The position numbers and the translations under genes were made by a program. Below the pieces are notes generated by a model. It did no database searches, was not told the DNA's origin, and saw nothing but the letters and a program-made list of their open reading frames with translations. Positions 35,895 to 45,325 of a DNA stretch of 64,000 nucleotides are shown piece by piece. Position 1 is the stretch's first letter; every line of letters begins with the position of its first letter. Origin of the DNA: G965225705 sp965225705 (GTDB lineage: Bacteria > Pseudomonadota > Alphaproteobacteria > Caulobacterales > Maricaulaceae); the NCBI GenBank assembly GCA_965225705.1, contig OZ245325.1, positions 1,116,001 to 1,180,000 of the forward strand, written 5' to 3'.

Positions 35895-36237
35895 CCTTCC
35901 CCCTCCTTTAAAGGTTAGGTTCTGCCGGGCGGTGTCCCCCCTGGACACCGCCTTTTCTATATAGATGTTTTAAGTTTTGATATTAAATTTGATATTAAAA
36001 AAATCTTTTTAAAGATAAACCGACCTGTTAAATGTCTCAAAAATATTGAAGGATTGACTTTCAGGTAAAATTCTTCAGAAGAAAGAATATGTTTGTGCCT
36101 ATATAATTCCTGATGATCTTAACTTTTTTAGATGAAGGAAACTGGTCTAAGATATACAGGCTTTATTCTGGGGAATTTGTATCTTTTTTCTTAGGGTTTT
36201 AAGATAGGGAAGAAAGATATATTCCTTTCTAAAGGGG
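35895..36237. other. Intergenic region between hsp20 and the DMT exporter
   Basis: About 340 bases containing the hsp20 terminator near its start and otherwise AT-rich sequence with the promoter of the next gene. No gene seen. Confidence 0.5.
35928..35956 (+). terminator. Intrinsic terminator of hsp20
   Basis: GGCGGTGTCC (35928-35937) pairs perfectly with GGACACCGCC (35943-35952) around a 5-base loop, followed by TTTT. It lies 34 bases after the hsp20 stop. Confidence 0.9.
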
Positions 36238-37248
36238 ATGAGATTGCATCCCCGTCAGGCAGAGTGTCAAACCATGCAGGTAACATCACCTTCTTTCAGG
36301 TTAAACCTGATAACAGCTTTAACCTTATTGTCCTTACCTATTTTATGGGGATCAGCTTTTAATCTTATTACGCTTGCAGTTAAAGAACTGTCTCCTATGT
36401 GGGTTGTGGCAGGGCGACTTTCCCTTGGGGCCGTCCTGGTTTTGTCTTATCTTTATGCGCGTGGCGGACGTCTTCCCCCCCTTGCGTCCTCATCAGCACG
36501 TCTATGGTTATTTTTTTTGATCATTGGCTGTCTTGGTACCGTGATTCCTTTCTTTTTTTTAGGCTATGCACAACAAACGATTAGCTCTGGCATGTCAGGT
36601 CTTTTTATTGCCACCATGCCTTTGGTGACAATAGGTCTTGCCCATTTTTTTGTGGGTGAAAGAATGAGTTTGAGAAAATTTGCAGGTTTCATTATAGGTT
36701 TTTTAGGGGTTGTTCTTCTTATGGAGCCCTGGAAGCTTTCTGGTTTTGGTGATGGTATTTTTCTGGCACAACTGACCGCTATGGGGGCGGCTGTCTGTTA
36801 TGCCTGTGCTGCGATTATCACAAAGCGGGCCCCACCGGAAAAGCCTTCTGTCTTTGCAGCGGGTGTTCTTGTCTGTGCTGCCTGTGTTTCCCTGTGCCTT
36901 GCCTTTCTGGAAGGTCTTCCGGAATCACGGCCGTCTTTTATAGCACTTGCTGCAGTTTTGGGGTTGGGGTTAGGTTCAACAGCCCTTGGTACTTTTATGT
37001 ATGTTCATATCATTCAGAGCATAGGTCCAAGTGCTCTCGCGATGGTGAATTATCTCACACCGGTTGTGGCTATTCTTTTTGGGGTTATTTTCCTTGAGGA
37101 AAGCCTGCCTTTAAGTGCTTTTGGGGCCTTTGCGTTTATTATGCTGGGTATGTTTATTGCGCGACCAGGAAAAAACCGCCCGACTCAGGCTGTTATTATT
37201 CAACAGGATCCCGGAGGAAAGGGGAGAGAAGAGCGTCTGAGAGACTAA
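36238..37248 (+). CDS. DMT-superfamily (EamA) transporter
   Basis: Inner-membrane protein with two EamA repeats and about ten helices; the family mostly exports amino acids and other metabolites. Seen: PILWGSAFNLITLAVKEL at the start of repeat 1, FFFLGYAQQTISSGMSGLF, and in repeat 2 LGLGSTALGTFMYVHIIQ and AMVNYLTPVVAILFG. The ATG at 36238 sits directly on AAAGGGG, and a second ATG at 36274 is as likely by spacing. Substrate unknown. The stop overlaps the convergent accA stop by four bases. Confidence 0.88.
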   Translation: MRLHPRQAECQTMQVTSPSFRLNLITALTLLSLPILWGSAFNLITLAVKELSPMWVVAGRLSLGAVLVLSYLYARGGRLPPLASSSARLWLFFLIIGCLGTVIPFFFLGYAQQTISSGMSGLFIATMPLVTIGLAHFFVGERMSLRKFAGFIIGFLGVVLLMEPWKLSGFGDGIFLAQLTAMGAAVCYACAAIITKRAPPEKPSVFAAGVLVCAACVSLCLAFLEGLPESRPSFIALAAVLGLGLGSTALGTFMYVHIIQSIGPSALAMVNYLTPVVAILFGVIFLEESLPLSAFGAFAFIMLGMFIARPGKNRPTQAVIIQQDPGGKGREERLRD

Positions 37249-38222
37249 TGAAGTCCTTCGCGCCCGATGGCAAGAAACTTTTCACGACGTAAATTCTGAA
37301 GTTCATCCTCTGAATGTTTTTCCAGGTCTGCAAGAGCTGTTTCAATGGCAAGCCCTGTCGCTGAGATAGCAGCATCAGGCTGGCGATGTCCCCCCCCTAA
37401 AGGTTCAGCAATCATGGTGTCAACAATCCCAAGTTTTTTAAGGGAATCAGCTGTAATTTTCATAGCTTCAGCAGCATCAGATGCCCTTTTAGAATCACGC
37501 CATAAAATAGAGGCGCAGCCTTCGGGTGAAATAACAGAATAAATAGCGTGCTCCAACATCATCACCCTGTTGGAGGCCCCTAAAGCAACAGCCCCACCAG
37601 AACCACCCTCACCAATGATAATAGAAATGAGAGGAACACGCAGGGTCAGGCATCGTTCTATAGAGCGTGCTATAGCTTCGGCCTGGCCACGCTCTTCTGC
37701 GCCTTTGCCAGGATAGGCCCCTGCTGTGTCTATAAAGGCCAAAACAGGCATATTAAAGCGCTCTGCTAAATCCATTAATCTCATAGCTTTGCGATAGCCT
37801 TCGGGACGTGCCATGCCAAATTTATGTTTTAAGCGTGATGCTGTATCTTTTCCCTTTTCATGGCCCATAGCTATGACAGAGCGTCCCCGGAAACGGCCTA
37901 TGCCTCCAATAATGGCAGAATCTTCACCAAAACGTCTGTCCCCTGATAAGGGCGTGAAGTCTTCAATAAGCGCTTTGCAATAATCAGAAAAGTGAGGCCG
38001 TTCCGGATGACGGGCAACCTGTGTTTTTTGCCAGGCATTAAGATGACTGTAAAGTGTTTGTAATTCCTCTGATGCCTTACGTTTTAAGCCCTTAATATTA
38101 TCGGAAAGGTCAAGATTTGCCTCATCTTTTGTTTTTGCAAGTGCTTCAAGCTCTTCAATCTTGCTCTCAAGCTCAGCAAAAGATCGTTCAAACTCAAGAT
38201 ATGTACGTTGTGCCTGTGCCAT
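37245..38222 (-). CDS. accA: Acetyl-CoA carboxylase carboxyltransferase, alpha subunit
   Basis: With AccD, transfers carboxyl from carboxybiotin to acetyl-CoA, giving malonyl-CoA for fatty acid synthesis. Seen: YLEFERSFAELESKIEEL at the N-terminus, DRRFGEDSAIIGG, FIDTAGAYPGKGAEERGQ, IIIGEGGSGGAVALG and ISPEGCASILWRD. 325 residues is standard. accD lies elsewhere, as in most alphaproteobacteria. Confidence 0.97.
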   Translation of the reverse strand: MAQAQRTYLEFERSFAELESKIEELEALAKTKDEANLDLSDNIKGLKRKASEELQTLYSHLNAWQKTQVARHPERPHFSDYCKALIEDFTPLSGDRRFGEDSAIIGGIGRFRGRSVIAMGHEKGKDTASRLKHKFGMARPEGYRKAMRLMDLAERFNMPVLAFIDTAGAYPGKGAEERGQAEAIARSIERCLTLRVPLISIIIGEGGSGGAVALGASNRVMMLEHAIYSVISPEGCASILWRDSKRASDAAEAMKITADSLKKLGIVDTMIAEPLGGGHRQPDAAISATGLAIETALADLEKHSEDELQNLRREKFLAIGREGLH

Positions 38223-38402
38223 CTTAGCCTTTTCTTTTTTCTGTCATCCTGTGCATGACGCATTTATCATAAAGATTTAAGGTTCCGTATACAAGTTGCA
38301 AGGGGGGTGAGGTCAAGCCCCCCTAGCCGTTTTCATCATCTTGCGCTAAACAGGAAGCGTAGATGAATCCCTTTTTGTTGTTGACGTGGAGAAAAAGAGA
38401 GT

Positions 38403-39152
38403 ATGGCAGGACATTCCCAGTTTAAAAATATCATGTATCGTAAGGGCGCACAGGATAAAAAGCGCTCAAAGATTTTCTCAAAGCTCTCCAAAGAAATTAT
38501 TGTGGCTGCAAAACTGGGGGGGGCTGATCCTGATGCTAATCCACGTTTGCGCCTTGCTATCCGCAATGCCCGTTCTGAATCTATGCCAAAAGATAATATT
38601 GAGCGTGCCATCAAAAGGGCCGTTGGTGGTGATTCAGAAAATTATGAAGAAATACGTTATGAGGGGTTTGGGCCTTCAGGGGTCGGTGTTCTTGTGGAAT
38701 GCATGACAGATAATCGTAACCGTACCGCGGCGGGTGTGCGTGCTGCCTTTTCTAAATATGGCGGTAATCTTGGAGAGACGGGGTCTGTTTCTTTTATGTT
38801 CGACCATGTGGGAGAGATTCGTTATCCTCTTGAGGTGGCTGATGAAAATGCTGTTTTGGAAGCTGCTCTTGAAGCCGGGGCAGAAGATACGCTTAAAGAT
38901 GGGGACAATCATATTATTTATTGTGCGCTCAGTGATCTGAGCTCTGTGTCTTCTGTTTTAGAGGAACATTTTGGGGAGCCTCAGTCCGCAGGTATTATGT
39001 GGCGTCCCCAAAACTCCATTGAAGTTCCCGACAATAAAGCAGAGAGCCTGATGAAACTTTTGGGGGCCCTTGAAGATCTTGATGATGTTCAAAATATTTA
39101 TGCCAATTATGAAGTTTCAGAAAAAGCACTTGCAGACCTGACATCGTCTTAA
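38403..39152 (+). CDS. YebC/PmpR-family protein
   Basis: A 249-residue member of the YebC/TACO1 family. Members were first described as transcription regulators; later work links them to translation through proline-rich or other difficult stretches. Seen: MAGHSQFKNIMYRKG, KRSKIFSKLSKEI, MPKDNIERAIKRA, YEGFGPSGVGVLVE, TDNRNRTAAGVRAAF and FSKYGGNLGETGSVSFMF cut by the end of domain 2. The usual neighbour ruvC is absent. GAGAAAAAGAGAG precedes the ATG. Confidence 0.96.
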   Translation: MAGHSQFKNIMYRKGAQDKKRSKIFSKLSKEIIVAAKLGGADPDANPRLRLAIRNARSESMPKDNIERAIKRAVGGDSENYEEIRYEGFGPSGVGVLVECMTDNRNRTAAGVRAAFSKYGGNLGETGSVSFMFDHVGEIRYPLEVADENAVLEAALEAGAEDTLKDGDNHIIYCALSDLSSVSSVLEEHFGEPQSAGIMWRPQNSIEVPDNKAESLMKLLGALEDLDDVQNIYANYEVSEKALADLTSS

Positions 39153-39385
39153 ACTTTTGAAGAGACCTGATCTTTTATGGGGTGTAGAAGACCTTGGGGT
39201 GAGAGTTTTTCTCTCTTTGTACTTGTCTCATAAGAAAGAGCATGCCATGGAAGGGAAGGTGTGTGTAGAGGGCTTGCCCTGTCGTCTCATACCTTCATAA
39301 GCTTTTAACATAAAAAGAAGCCGGCCATCTGTTCTGTAGTGCAGGGCCCTGTTTTTTATCTTGTATTGTGAATGGAAAGGAAACC

Positions 39386-41200
39386 ATGTCCAAACTTCGT
39401 GCCTCTTACAGAACCTCTATGTGTGGTGCTTTACGTCCGGAGCATGTCAACCAGGATGTCAGGCTTTCGGGCTGGTTACATAGAAAGCGTGATCATGGGG
39501 GGCTTTTATTTGTTGATATGCGGGATCATACTGGTCTTATTCAGCTTGTTGTTGAGCCTGAAAACCCACATTTTTCTGAGTTTGAATCCCTTCGTGTGGA
39601 AAGTGTCATGATGATAACGGGCCAGGTGGCGGCACGTACATCGGAGACAGTGAATAAAAATCTCCCCACGGGTGATGTAGAGATTCGTGTTGAAACCCTG
39701 GAAGTTCTGAACCCTGCACAGGAATTGCCTCTTCCTGTTTTTGGTGAGCCGGATTACCCTGAAAACATACGTTTAGCGTATCGCTATCTGGACTTGCGTC
39801 GTGAAAGTTTGCATCACCGTATTGTACAACGTTCTCAGATCATCGCTTCACTCCGCCGCCGCATGATTGAACAGGGATTTCTTGAGTTCCAGACCCCCAT
39901 CCTCACCGCTTCAAGCCCTGAAGGGGCACGGGATTTTTTGGTGCCTTCCCGACTTAATCCCGGAAGATTTTATGCTTTGCCACAGGCCCCTCAACAGTTC
40001 AAACAGCTGATCATGATGGCAGGTTTTGATAAATATTTCCAAATTGCACCATGTTTCCGTGATGAAGATGCGCGTGCAGATCGCTCACCCGGTGAGTTTT
40101 ATCAACTTGATATGGAAATGAGTTTTGTGGAGCAGGATGATGTTTTCTCAGCGATTGAACCCGTTCTCCATGGTGTGTTTGAAGAGTTTTCTGAAGGCCG
40201 TACCATCACACCGGCCCCTTTCCCGCGGATCAGCTATCAAAAAGCTATGCTGGACTATGGTACAGATAAACCGGATTTACGTATCCCGCTTATTTGCTCT
40301 GATGTCACACAATTCTTTGCTGAGGAAAGCGTAAGTTTCAAAGCTTTTCAAAACCTTATTGCCAAAGGGGGTGTGGTGCGTGCTATTCCCGCCCCACAGG
40401 TTGGGGGACAGCCACGATCCTTCTTTGATAAACTTAATGCCTGGGCTCAGACAGACATGCAGGCTCCGGGTCTTGGTTATATTCTTTTTGAACAAAGCGA
40501 GACAGGTCTTAAAGGGAAGGGACCCATTGCCAAATTTATCCCTGAAAATGTGCTTCAGGCCATGGCCGCCCATGCCGGTGTTGGTGCAGGGGATGCTTTG
40601 TTTTTTGCCGCTGGTTCTGAGAAAGAGGCTGTGAAACTGACCGGAGCCGCACGTGAGAAGATAGGACACAGTCTTGACCTTGTTGAAAAAAATGTGTTCC
40701 GTTTTTGCTGGATTGTTGATTTCCCTATGTATGAGTGGGATGAAGAGGAGAAAAAAATTATCTTCTCTCATAATCCTTTTTCGATGCCTCAGGGGGGAAT
40801 AGAAGCTCTTGAGAGCAAAGATCCTCTGGAAATTCTGGCCTGGCAGTATGATATTGTCTGTAACGGGATTGAGCTTTCCTCCGGGGCCCTCCGTAATCAC
40901 AGGCCGGATATTATGCTGAAGGCTTTTGAGATTGCTGGCTATACCCAAAAAGATATAGAGGAACAGTTCGGCGGCATGTGGAGTGCCCTTCATTATGGTG
41001 CGCCGCCCCATGGTGGCATAGCTCCCGGAGTTGACAGGATTGTTATGCTCCTGGCAGGTGTAGATAATATTCGTGAGGTCGTCCTTTTCCCCATGAATCA
41101 GCAGGCACAGGATTTGATGATGCAGGCTCCCTCTGACATTTCAGAACAGCAGTTGAAGGAGCTTTCGCTTCGCCTTGCCCTTCCTTTGAAGGAAGACTAG
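39386..41200 (+). CDS. aspS: Aspartyl-tRNA synthetase (probably non-discriminating, Asp/Asn)
   Basis: Class II synthetase of the bacterial type (604 residues). An N-terminal OB domain (SGWLHRKRDHGG) is followed by motif 2 (FRDEDARADRSPGEFYQLD), a GAD insert and motif 3 (HGGIAPGVDRIVMLL). His37 in RDHGG corresponds to the His that marks non-discriminating AspRS in Pseudomonas, whereas E. coli has Leu. Such enzymes also charge tRNA-Asn with Asp for GatCAB. Start ATG 39386 follows GGAAAGGAAACC; a GTG at 39368 is in frame but unneeded. Confidence 0.96.
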   Translation: MSKLRASYRTSMCGALRPEHVNQDVRLSGWLHRKRDHGGLLFVDMRDHTGLIQLVVEPENPHFSEFESLRVESVMMITGQVAARTSETVNKNLPTGDVEIRVETLEVLNPAQELPLPVFGEPDYPENIRLAYRYLDLRRESLHHRIVQRSQIIASLRRRMIEQGFLEFQTPILTASSPEGARDFLVPSRLNPGRFYALPQAPQQFKQLIMMAGFDKYFQIAPCFRDEDARADRSPGEFYQLDMEMSFVEQDDVFSAIEPVLHGVFEEFSEGRTITPAPFPRISYQKAMLDYGTDKPDLRIPLICSDVTQFFAEESVSFKAFQNLIAKGGVVRAIPAPQVGGQPRSFFDKLNAWAQTDMQAPGLGYILFEQSETGLKGKGPIAKFIPENVLQAMAAHAGVGAGDALFFAAGSEKEAVKLTGAAREKIGHSLDLVEKNVFRFCWIVDFPMYEWDEEEKKIIFSHNPFSMPQGGIEALESKDPLEILAWQYDIVCNGIELSSGALRNHRPDIMLKAFEIAGYTQKDIEEQFGGMWSALHYGAPPHGGIAPGVDRIVMLLAGVDNIREVVLFPMNQQAQDLMMQAPSDISEQQLKELSLRLALPLKED

Positions 41201-41570
41201 GTCAGGCATATTTTGATAGGACGGCTACCATTGCTTGCATTATCGTTAATAATATTTTTAGGGTGGGGCCTGTGTTCTTAAGCCTGAATATTCGTTTTTA
41301 TTCTGATATTACATGTTCTGGCAGGGGCTGAGTGTTCTTCTTTCTACAGTCATGCCCCTGTTCTGATGGCGGAGGCAGGTTTGATTGAAACTGAGGCGCA
41401 GGCTGATGTCCTGTGCACATCAGTTTTTTGTCAAACTTATATAGGGCTTGGAAAGAAAAACTCTATACAGCTCTCTTTTTTAAGAAGGGTTTTGAAAGCA
41501 ACTCATACCCCGTCTTTTCTCTCATCTCTCAATAGGGAAAGAAATTTTTAAGCCCGTAGTTTCTTGATTC
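41201..41570. other. Intergenic region between aspS and surA (convergent)
   Basis: About 370 bases between two 3' ends, so no promoter is required. It holds a terminator at 41403-41429. An open frame of 61 codons on the plus strand has no supporting features. Confidence 0.5.
41403..41429 (+). terminator. Putative intrinsic terminator, plus strand
   Basis: CTGATGT (41403-41409) pairs with ACATCAG (41417-41423), 7-base loop, followed by six T. It lies 200 bases after the aspS stop, which is rather far, so an intervening small transcript is possible. Confidence 0.7.
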
Positions 41571-42827
41571 TTATGACTTAGATTCAGCAAGCCGTGTTTC
41601 AATAATGGCTTTACGATAAAGATTACGAAGATAGCGTCTTGATATCATAGAGAGATGCTGGTTAAGAAGACGGTTTTCTACAGCATCACGATCAGGAGCA
41701 GATCCACCATAAGAACGATCACATAATACCAGCATTTGTATAGTAGAATCCATGTCCAGAGGCTGGGACGCTTCGCCTTCCTGTAAGGTGGAGATGGTCA
41801 AACGATAATCCGGAGCGAGGTTGCCAACTTCAAGATTCCCCAGATCATTGACAAAAGTTTGCGGTATGTTTTCGACTTTTTCGTTAAGATCTGAACAGTT
41901 TTGAATTTGGGGACGCAGGGTTTCAAGTTTCTGATAGGCCTGAGCACGCCCTTCCTCATTCTCATAATTCGTGACGATTTGCTGCAAGCGTACATATTCC
42001 TGTTGAGAGCCTGCGCGCTTATCCCGAAGGGCTACAAGATAATATCCCCCGGGAACGCGAACAGGAAGGGAAACCTGTCCGGGTTGCATGTTGTGTAAGG
42101 CTTCTAAAAGCTCAGGTTGAAGCTCTCCTTCATAAACCCAGCCAATATCCCCTCCTGAAGAGGCAGAAGGAGCTACGGAATATTGTTGTGCAATAAGGGG
42201 GAAGGGGGCACCTTCCTGCATTTGTGTGAGGAGTGTATTGGCCTGTTGTTCGACACGGGGCTCATCTGTAGCAGAGGGAATTTCAAGAAAGATTTCTGAG
42301 ACCAGGAACTGTGGTTTTTTAAGGCTGAGCTGAAGTCGTTTGACGGCCTGATCAATCTCAGAATCACTTACACGGACATATTTTCCATAACGTCCGCTGA
42401 TAATAGCCTGCCAGGCTAATTCTGCCTTAATTTTATCTTTGAGCGTTTTAAGATCAACACCAGAACCTGCTAATTCCTGGGTGATACCATCAAGATTTGT
42501 CTGATTGCGGGCCGCAAGTTTAGAGATAGCATCATCGACCTCCTCAGGTGTTGTTTCCACTTTGAATTTTTGTGCTTCCTGAAGCTGAAGCTTTTCATTC
42601 ATGAGGGAACGAAGCGCCTGCTCACGTGCACGTTGAATATTTTCTTCTGAAGCAGGGACACTGGCTGAGAGAAGGACAAGGCGTGCTCTTTGGTCCAGGT
42701 CATAATTTGAGATGGGCTGATCATTAACAAGAGCTATAATGCCTTCACTATTTTGTGCCCCTGCTATATTTGTAAAAAGGGTAAGACCAACAAAAGCGTG
42801 GAGGCAGTGTTTTAGTATAGTATTCAT
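41571..42827 (-). CDS. surA: Periplasmic chaperone/peptidyl-prolyl isomerase SurA
   Basis: Escorts outer-membrane proteins, including LptD, through the periplasm. A signal peptide (residues 1-24, ending NIAGAQ) is followed by the SurA_N chaperone segment (IIALVNDQPISNYDLDQRA) and one clear parvulin domain (about 165-275: FPLIAQQYSVAPSASSGGDIG cut in two strands, then PGGYYLVALRDKR). The second parvulin position is degenerate. ATG 42827 follows AGAAGGGA; the ATG at 42857 would put residues before the signal. Last gene of the lpt operon. Confidence 0.93.
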   Translation of the reverse strand: MNTILKHCLHAFVGLTLFTNIAGAQNSEGIIALVNDQPISNYDLDQRARLVLLSASVPASEENIQRAREQALRSLMNEKLQLQEAQKFKVETTPEEVDDAISKLAARNQTNLDGITQELAGSGVDLKTLKDKIKAELAWQAIISGRYGKYVRVSDSEIDQAVKRLQLSLKKPQFLVSEIFLEIPSATDEPRVEQQANTLLTQMQEGAPFPLIAQQYSVAPSASSGGDIGWVYEGELQPELLEALHNMQPGQVSLPVRVPGGYYLVALRDKRAGSQQEYVRLQQIVTNYENEEGRAQAYQKLETLRPQIQNCSDLNEKVENIPQTFVNDLGNLEVGNLAPDYRLTISTLQEGEASQPLDMDSTIQMLVLCDRSYGGSAPDRDAVENRLLNQHLSMISRRYLRNLYRKAIIETRLAESKS

Positions 42828-43018
42828 ATCATCCCTTCTGATAGGCCAGCCAGACATAAAGGACTCTCAACTTTATACCACGAATCCATTTTTAAAAAAA
42901 CATATGGCTATGGTCTTTATAGACCTTTTTTTTAGGTAAAAAAGGTCCCCTTACATATAAAATAAAAAAATCGGGGACAAAAGATTATTTTAGCCCGCAT
43001 ATTTTTCAGGAGACAGGT

Positions 43019-45274
43019 TTAATTATAGTTAATTCCCCCCAGCGTGAAGAGAACAAAACGAACTTTAAAGGATTCTGAGGGACCAATGGTGCGGGTGACA
43101 CCACCATCTTTGATTTGATAGCTTGTACCATCACGGACATAGAGGAACTGAATTTCTGTACATTCGTCAGTATAGGCAAGTTTAAAAGTATGATTCCTTG
43201 AGGTTCCTACATCAAAATCATAAAGATTACCATAACCAACTGACCAGTTATCCGTTAGTTTGAGAGTGATATTACCCTGTGCTTCTTCCTGGGGGCCTAT
43301 ACGGGAATAGGACTGTCCAAATTTAGAATAGCGAAGGCCAAGCTGAACTTTACTGATTTGGAACTGTGTTCCTAATTCAAACCGGTTTACTTCCAAAGAC
43401 GTATGGTTAAAGCGTGCACGCGCATAAGCTGAAAAGGCTTTATTAAACTGAACTTCTGTAGAGACAACATAATCAGACTGTTTTTCAGAGAGGCCCGAAG
43501 AAGGAAGATAGGCTTTAGGTTTTCTAAAAGAGAAGGACTGTCCTGCAAAAACAGAAAAACGTCCCACAGGACCCCAGTAGGCCGTCGCACGGGCCCCAAG
43601 ATTAAGACGGGGCGCAGAATCAAAACGGTCAAAGCCTGGAAATTTATCAGCACGAAAAAGATTAGTTGCACTCAGGTCCAAAGTAGCATTTTCTTCACGA
43701 CTGAGATGTTTGAAAATATAGCCGCCCTTACCATCAGAGATCAGATCATCTTTACCGAATGTATAAACAAACTGTCCTACAGGTTCAAAAACCCAGTCTA
43801 CAGAACGTCCATGACGGAAAAAAGGCCAGCGTGTTTCAACGCCTGTAAACGCAAGAAGACGCGAAAAGTTTTTTACTGTTGGGTCGCTTTTTGGTCTGTC
43901 CCCAAAGGCATAAACATCTGCTCTGGTTTTTATAAAAGGCTCTATAACCACACCCTGAGGCGTGATAAAATCCCTTGTCCAGGAGAGCCCAAGACTTGCA
44001 CGGGCATAATCCTGACCATTAAGCCTTGTTAAAACTGCACTTTGGAAGGAGGCCTGGCCCTGTCCCCCCAGAATGGGCGGTGTAAAGCTTTTATGAAACT
44101 CAATTAAAGGAGCAATTATAGGCAGGGTTCGGTCAGAGACTGTTCCAAGAAGACTGTTATACTGAAGAGCAGCACCCCGGAAAAAGAAATTTTCACTTTG
44201 CCCCCTCAAAAAGAACTGATTGAGAAGCTGCCGGCTTTCAGGCTGAAAGGGCAGGGATGAAAAGACAGGCATATCCAGATTATAACGTTCTAAATAATTA
44301 TTATCGCTGACCTGCTGGATTCCATATCCCCAGCTCCATTGGGAGTTCAGATTAAAAAGACCATCGCTGAAGAGAGAACCTCTGAATTTTTTTCTCCCAA
44401 ATTTTTTCCCCTCATTGTCAAAATTTTGATCATAGCCGAGCCCAAGCTTAATATTCATTTGACCTGAATAAAACCTTTTTCGATAATTTATAGAAAGCAG
44501 CGGATTGACCTTACTCATCAGACGTGGCGTGAAAGTGATATCCTGAGAGGGAGAGAGGGTTTTATAATACGGAAGAGCAAAAGTAAAACCTGTTCTTTTT
44601 GCATAGCCCAGGTCAGGAGGAAGAAAGCCAGAATGGCGCTCGCTGGTGGGATCCGCATGGGCAAAATAAGGGGTATAAAGAACAGGTATACCTAAAAATT
44701 CCAGTTTTGCATTGCGATAATATATCATCTGGTCTTTTTTATCTCTTCGGACCTGTTGAGCTTTGAGAATCCAGGTTGGTTTTTTTCCTGTTTTCCCCTC
44801 ACAGACCTTGCATGCTGTGTACGAGGCTTTTTCCAGAGAGCTTACCCCTTCTTTTTGATATCTGACTGTCCGTGCCCCCAGCTTTCCTTCATTCGCCAGG
44901 CGTGCAGAAAATTCACGTGCTGTTCCTGTAGAAAAGTCCTGATTGAGTTTGAGATCATCAGAAAACTGTGCTGTTCCGTCTTCCATGACAAGAACAACAT
45001 TGCCCCTGGCATACAGGTTTTTTTCTTCAGGGAGATAAAGAACCTTGTCAGAGCGCAACTGTTTGTTTTGATGGAGACTTTCCACCATGCCTTCAAGGTG
45101 GTAGCGCCCTGATTTACGTTCAATAAACAAACGATCAGCTTCAAACAAAAGCGCATGCGTGTCCGGGGCAGCTTTTTCCGTATTCTGTGCCGGAACGGAA
45201 GTTGGGTATACCAGCCAGGCACAGGCCAGAATAGAGGGAGAAGAAAAATGTTTTAGAAAAGCTTTGGGCTTCAT
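43019..45274 (-). CDS. lptD: LPS-assembly protein LptD
   Basis: Outer-membrane beta-barrel that inserts LPS into the outer leaflet. It has a signal peptide (to about residue 29, SVPAQ), a periplasmic jelly-roll/OstA domain (FEADRLFIERKSGRYHLEG, LRSDKVLYLPEEKN) and a C-terminal barrel with many alternating strands. A CKVC pair near residue 155 and a late DEC can provide the inter-domain disulfide seen in this family. 751 residues. It lies between lptG and surA, the classical alphaproteobacterial arrangement. Confidence 0.95.
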   Translation of the reverse strand: MKPKAFLKHFSSPSILACAWLVYPTSVPAQNTEKAAPDTHALLFEADRLFIERKSGRYHLEGMVESLHQNKQLRSDKVLYLPEEKNLYARGNVVLVMEDGTAQFSDDLKLNQDFSTGTAREFSARLANEGKLGARTVRYQKEGVSSLEKASYTACKVCEGKTGKKPTWILKAQQVRRDKKDQMIYYRNAKLEFLGIPVLYTPYFAHADPTSERHSGFLPPDLGYAKRTGFTFALPYYKTLSPSQDITFTPRLMSKVNPLLSINYRKRFYSGQMNIKLGLGYDQNFDNEGKKFGRKKFRGSLFSDGLFNLNSQWSWGYGIQQVSDNNYLERYNLDMPVFSSLPFQPESRQLLNQFFLRGQSENFFFRGAALQYNSLLGTVSDRTLPIIAPLIEFHKSFTPPILGGQGQASFQSAVLTRLNGQDYARASLGLSWTRDFITPQGVVIEPFIKTRADVYAFGDRPKSDPTVKNFSRLLAFTGVETRWPFFRHGRSVDWVFEPVGQFVYTFGKDDLISDGKGGYIFKHLSREENATLDLSATNLFRADKFPGFDRFDSAPRLNLGARATAYWGPVGRFSVFAGQSFSFRKPKAYLPSSGLSEKQSDYVVSTEVQFNKAFSAYARARFNHTSLEVNRFELGTQFQISKVQLGLRYSKFGQSYSRIGPQEEAQGNITLKLTDNWSVGYGNLYDFDVGTSRNHTFKLAYTDECTEIQFLYVRDGTSYQIKDGGVTRTIGPSESFKVRFVLFTLGGINYN

Positions 45275-45325
45275 ATCAAATTTCTCATAAAAACTTAAAC
45301 CATATTTTTTTATAAAGATAAATGT

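Noticed and set aside
40277..41011. 244-codon minus-strand frame inside aspS
   Set aside because: The largest shadow frame in the window, but AspRS motifs 2 and 3 and the insert are coded opposite it.
41366..41551. 61-codon plus-strand frame between aspS and surA
   Set aside because: It runs through the putative terminator hairpin, has no ribosome site and no recognisable content.
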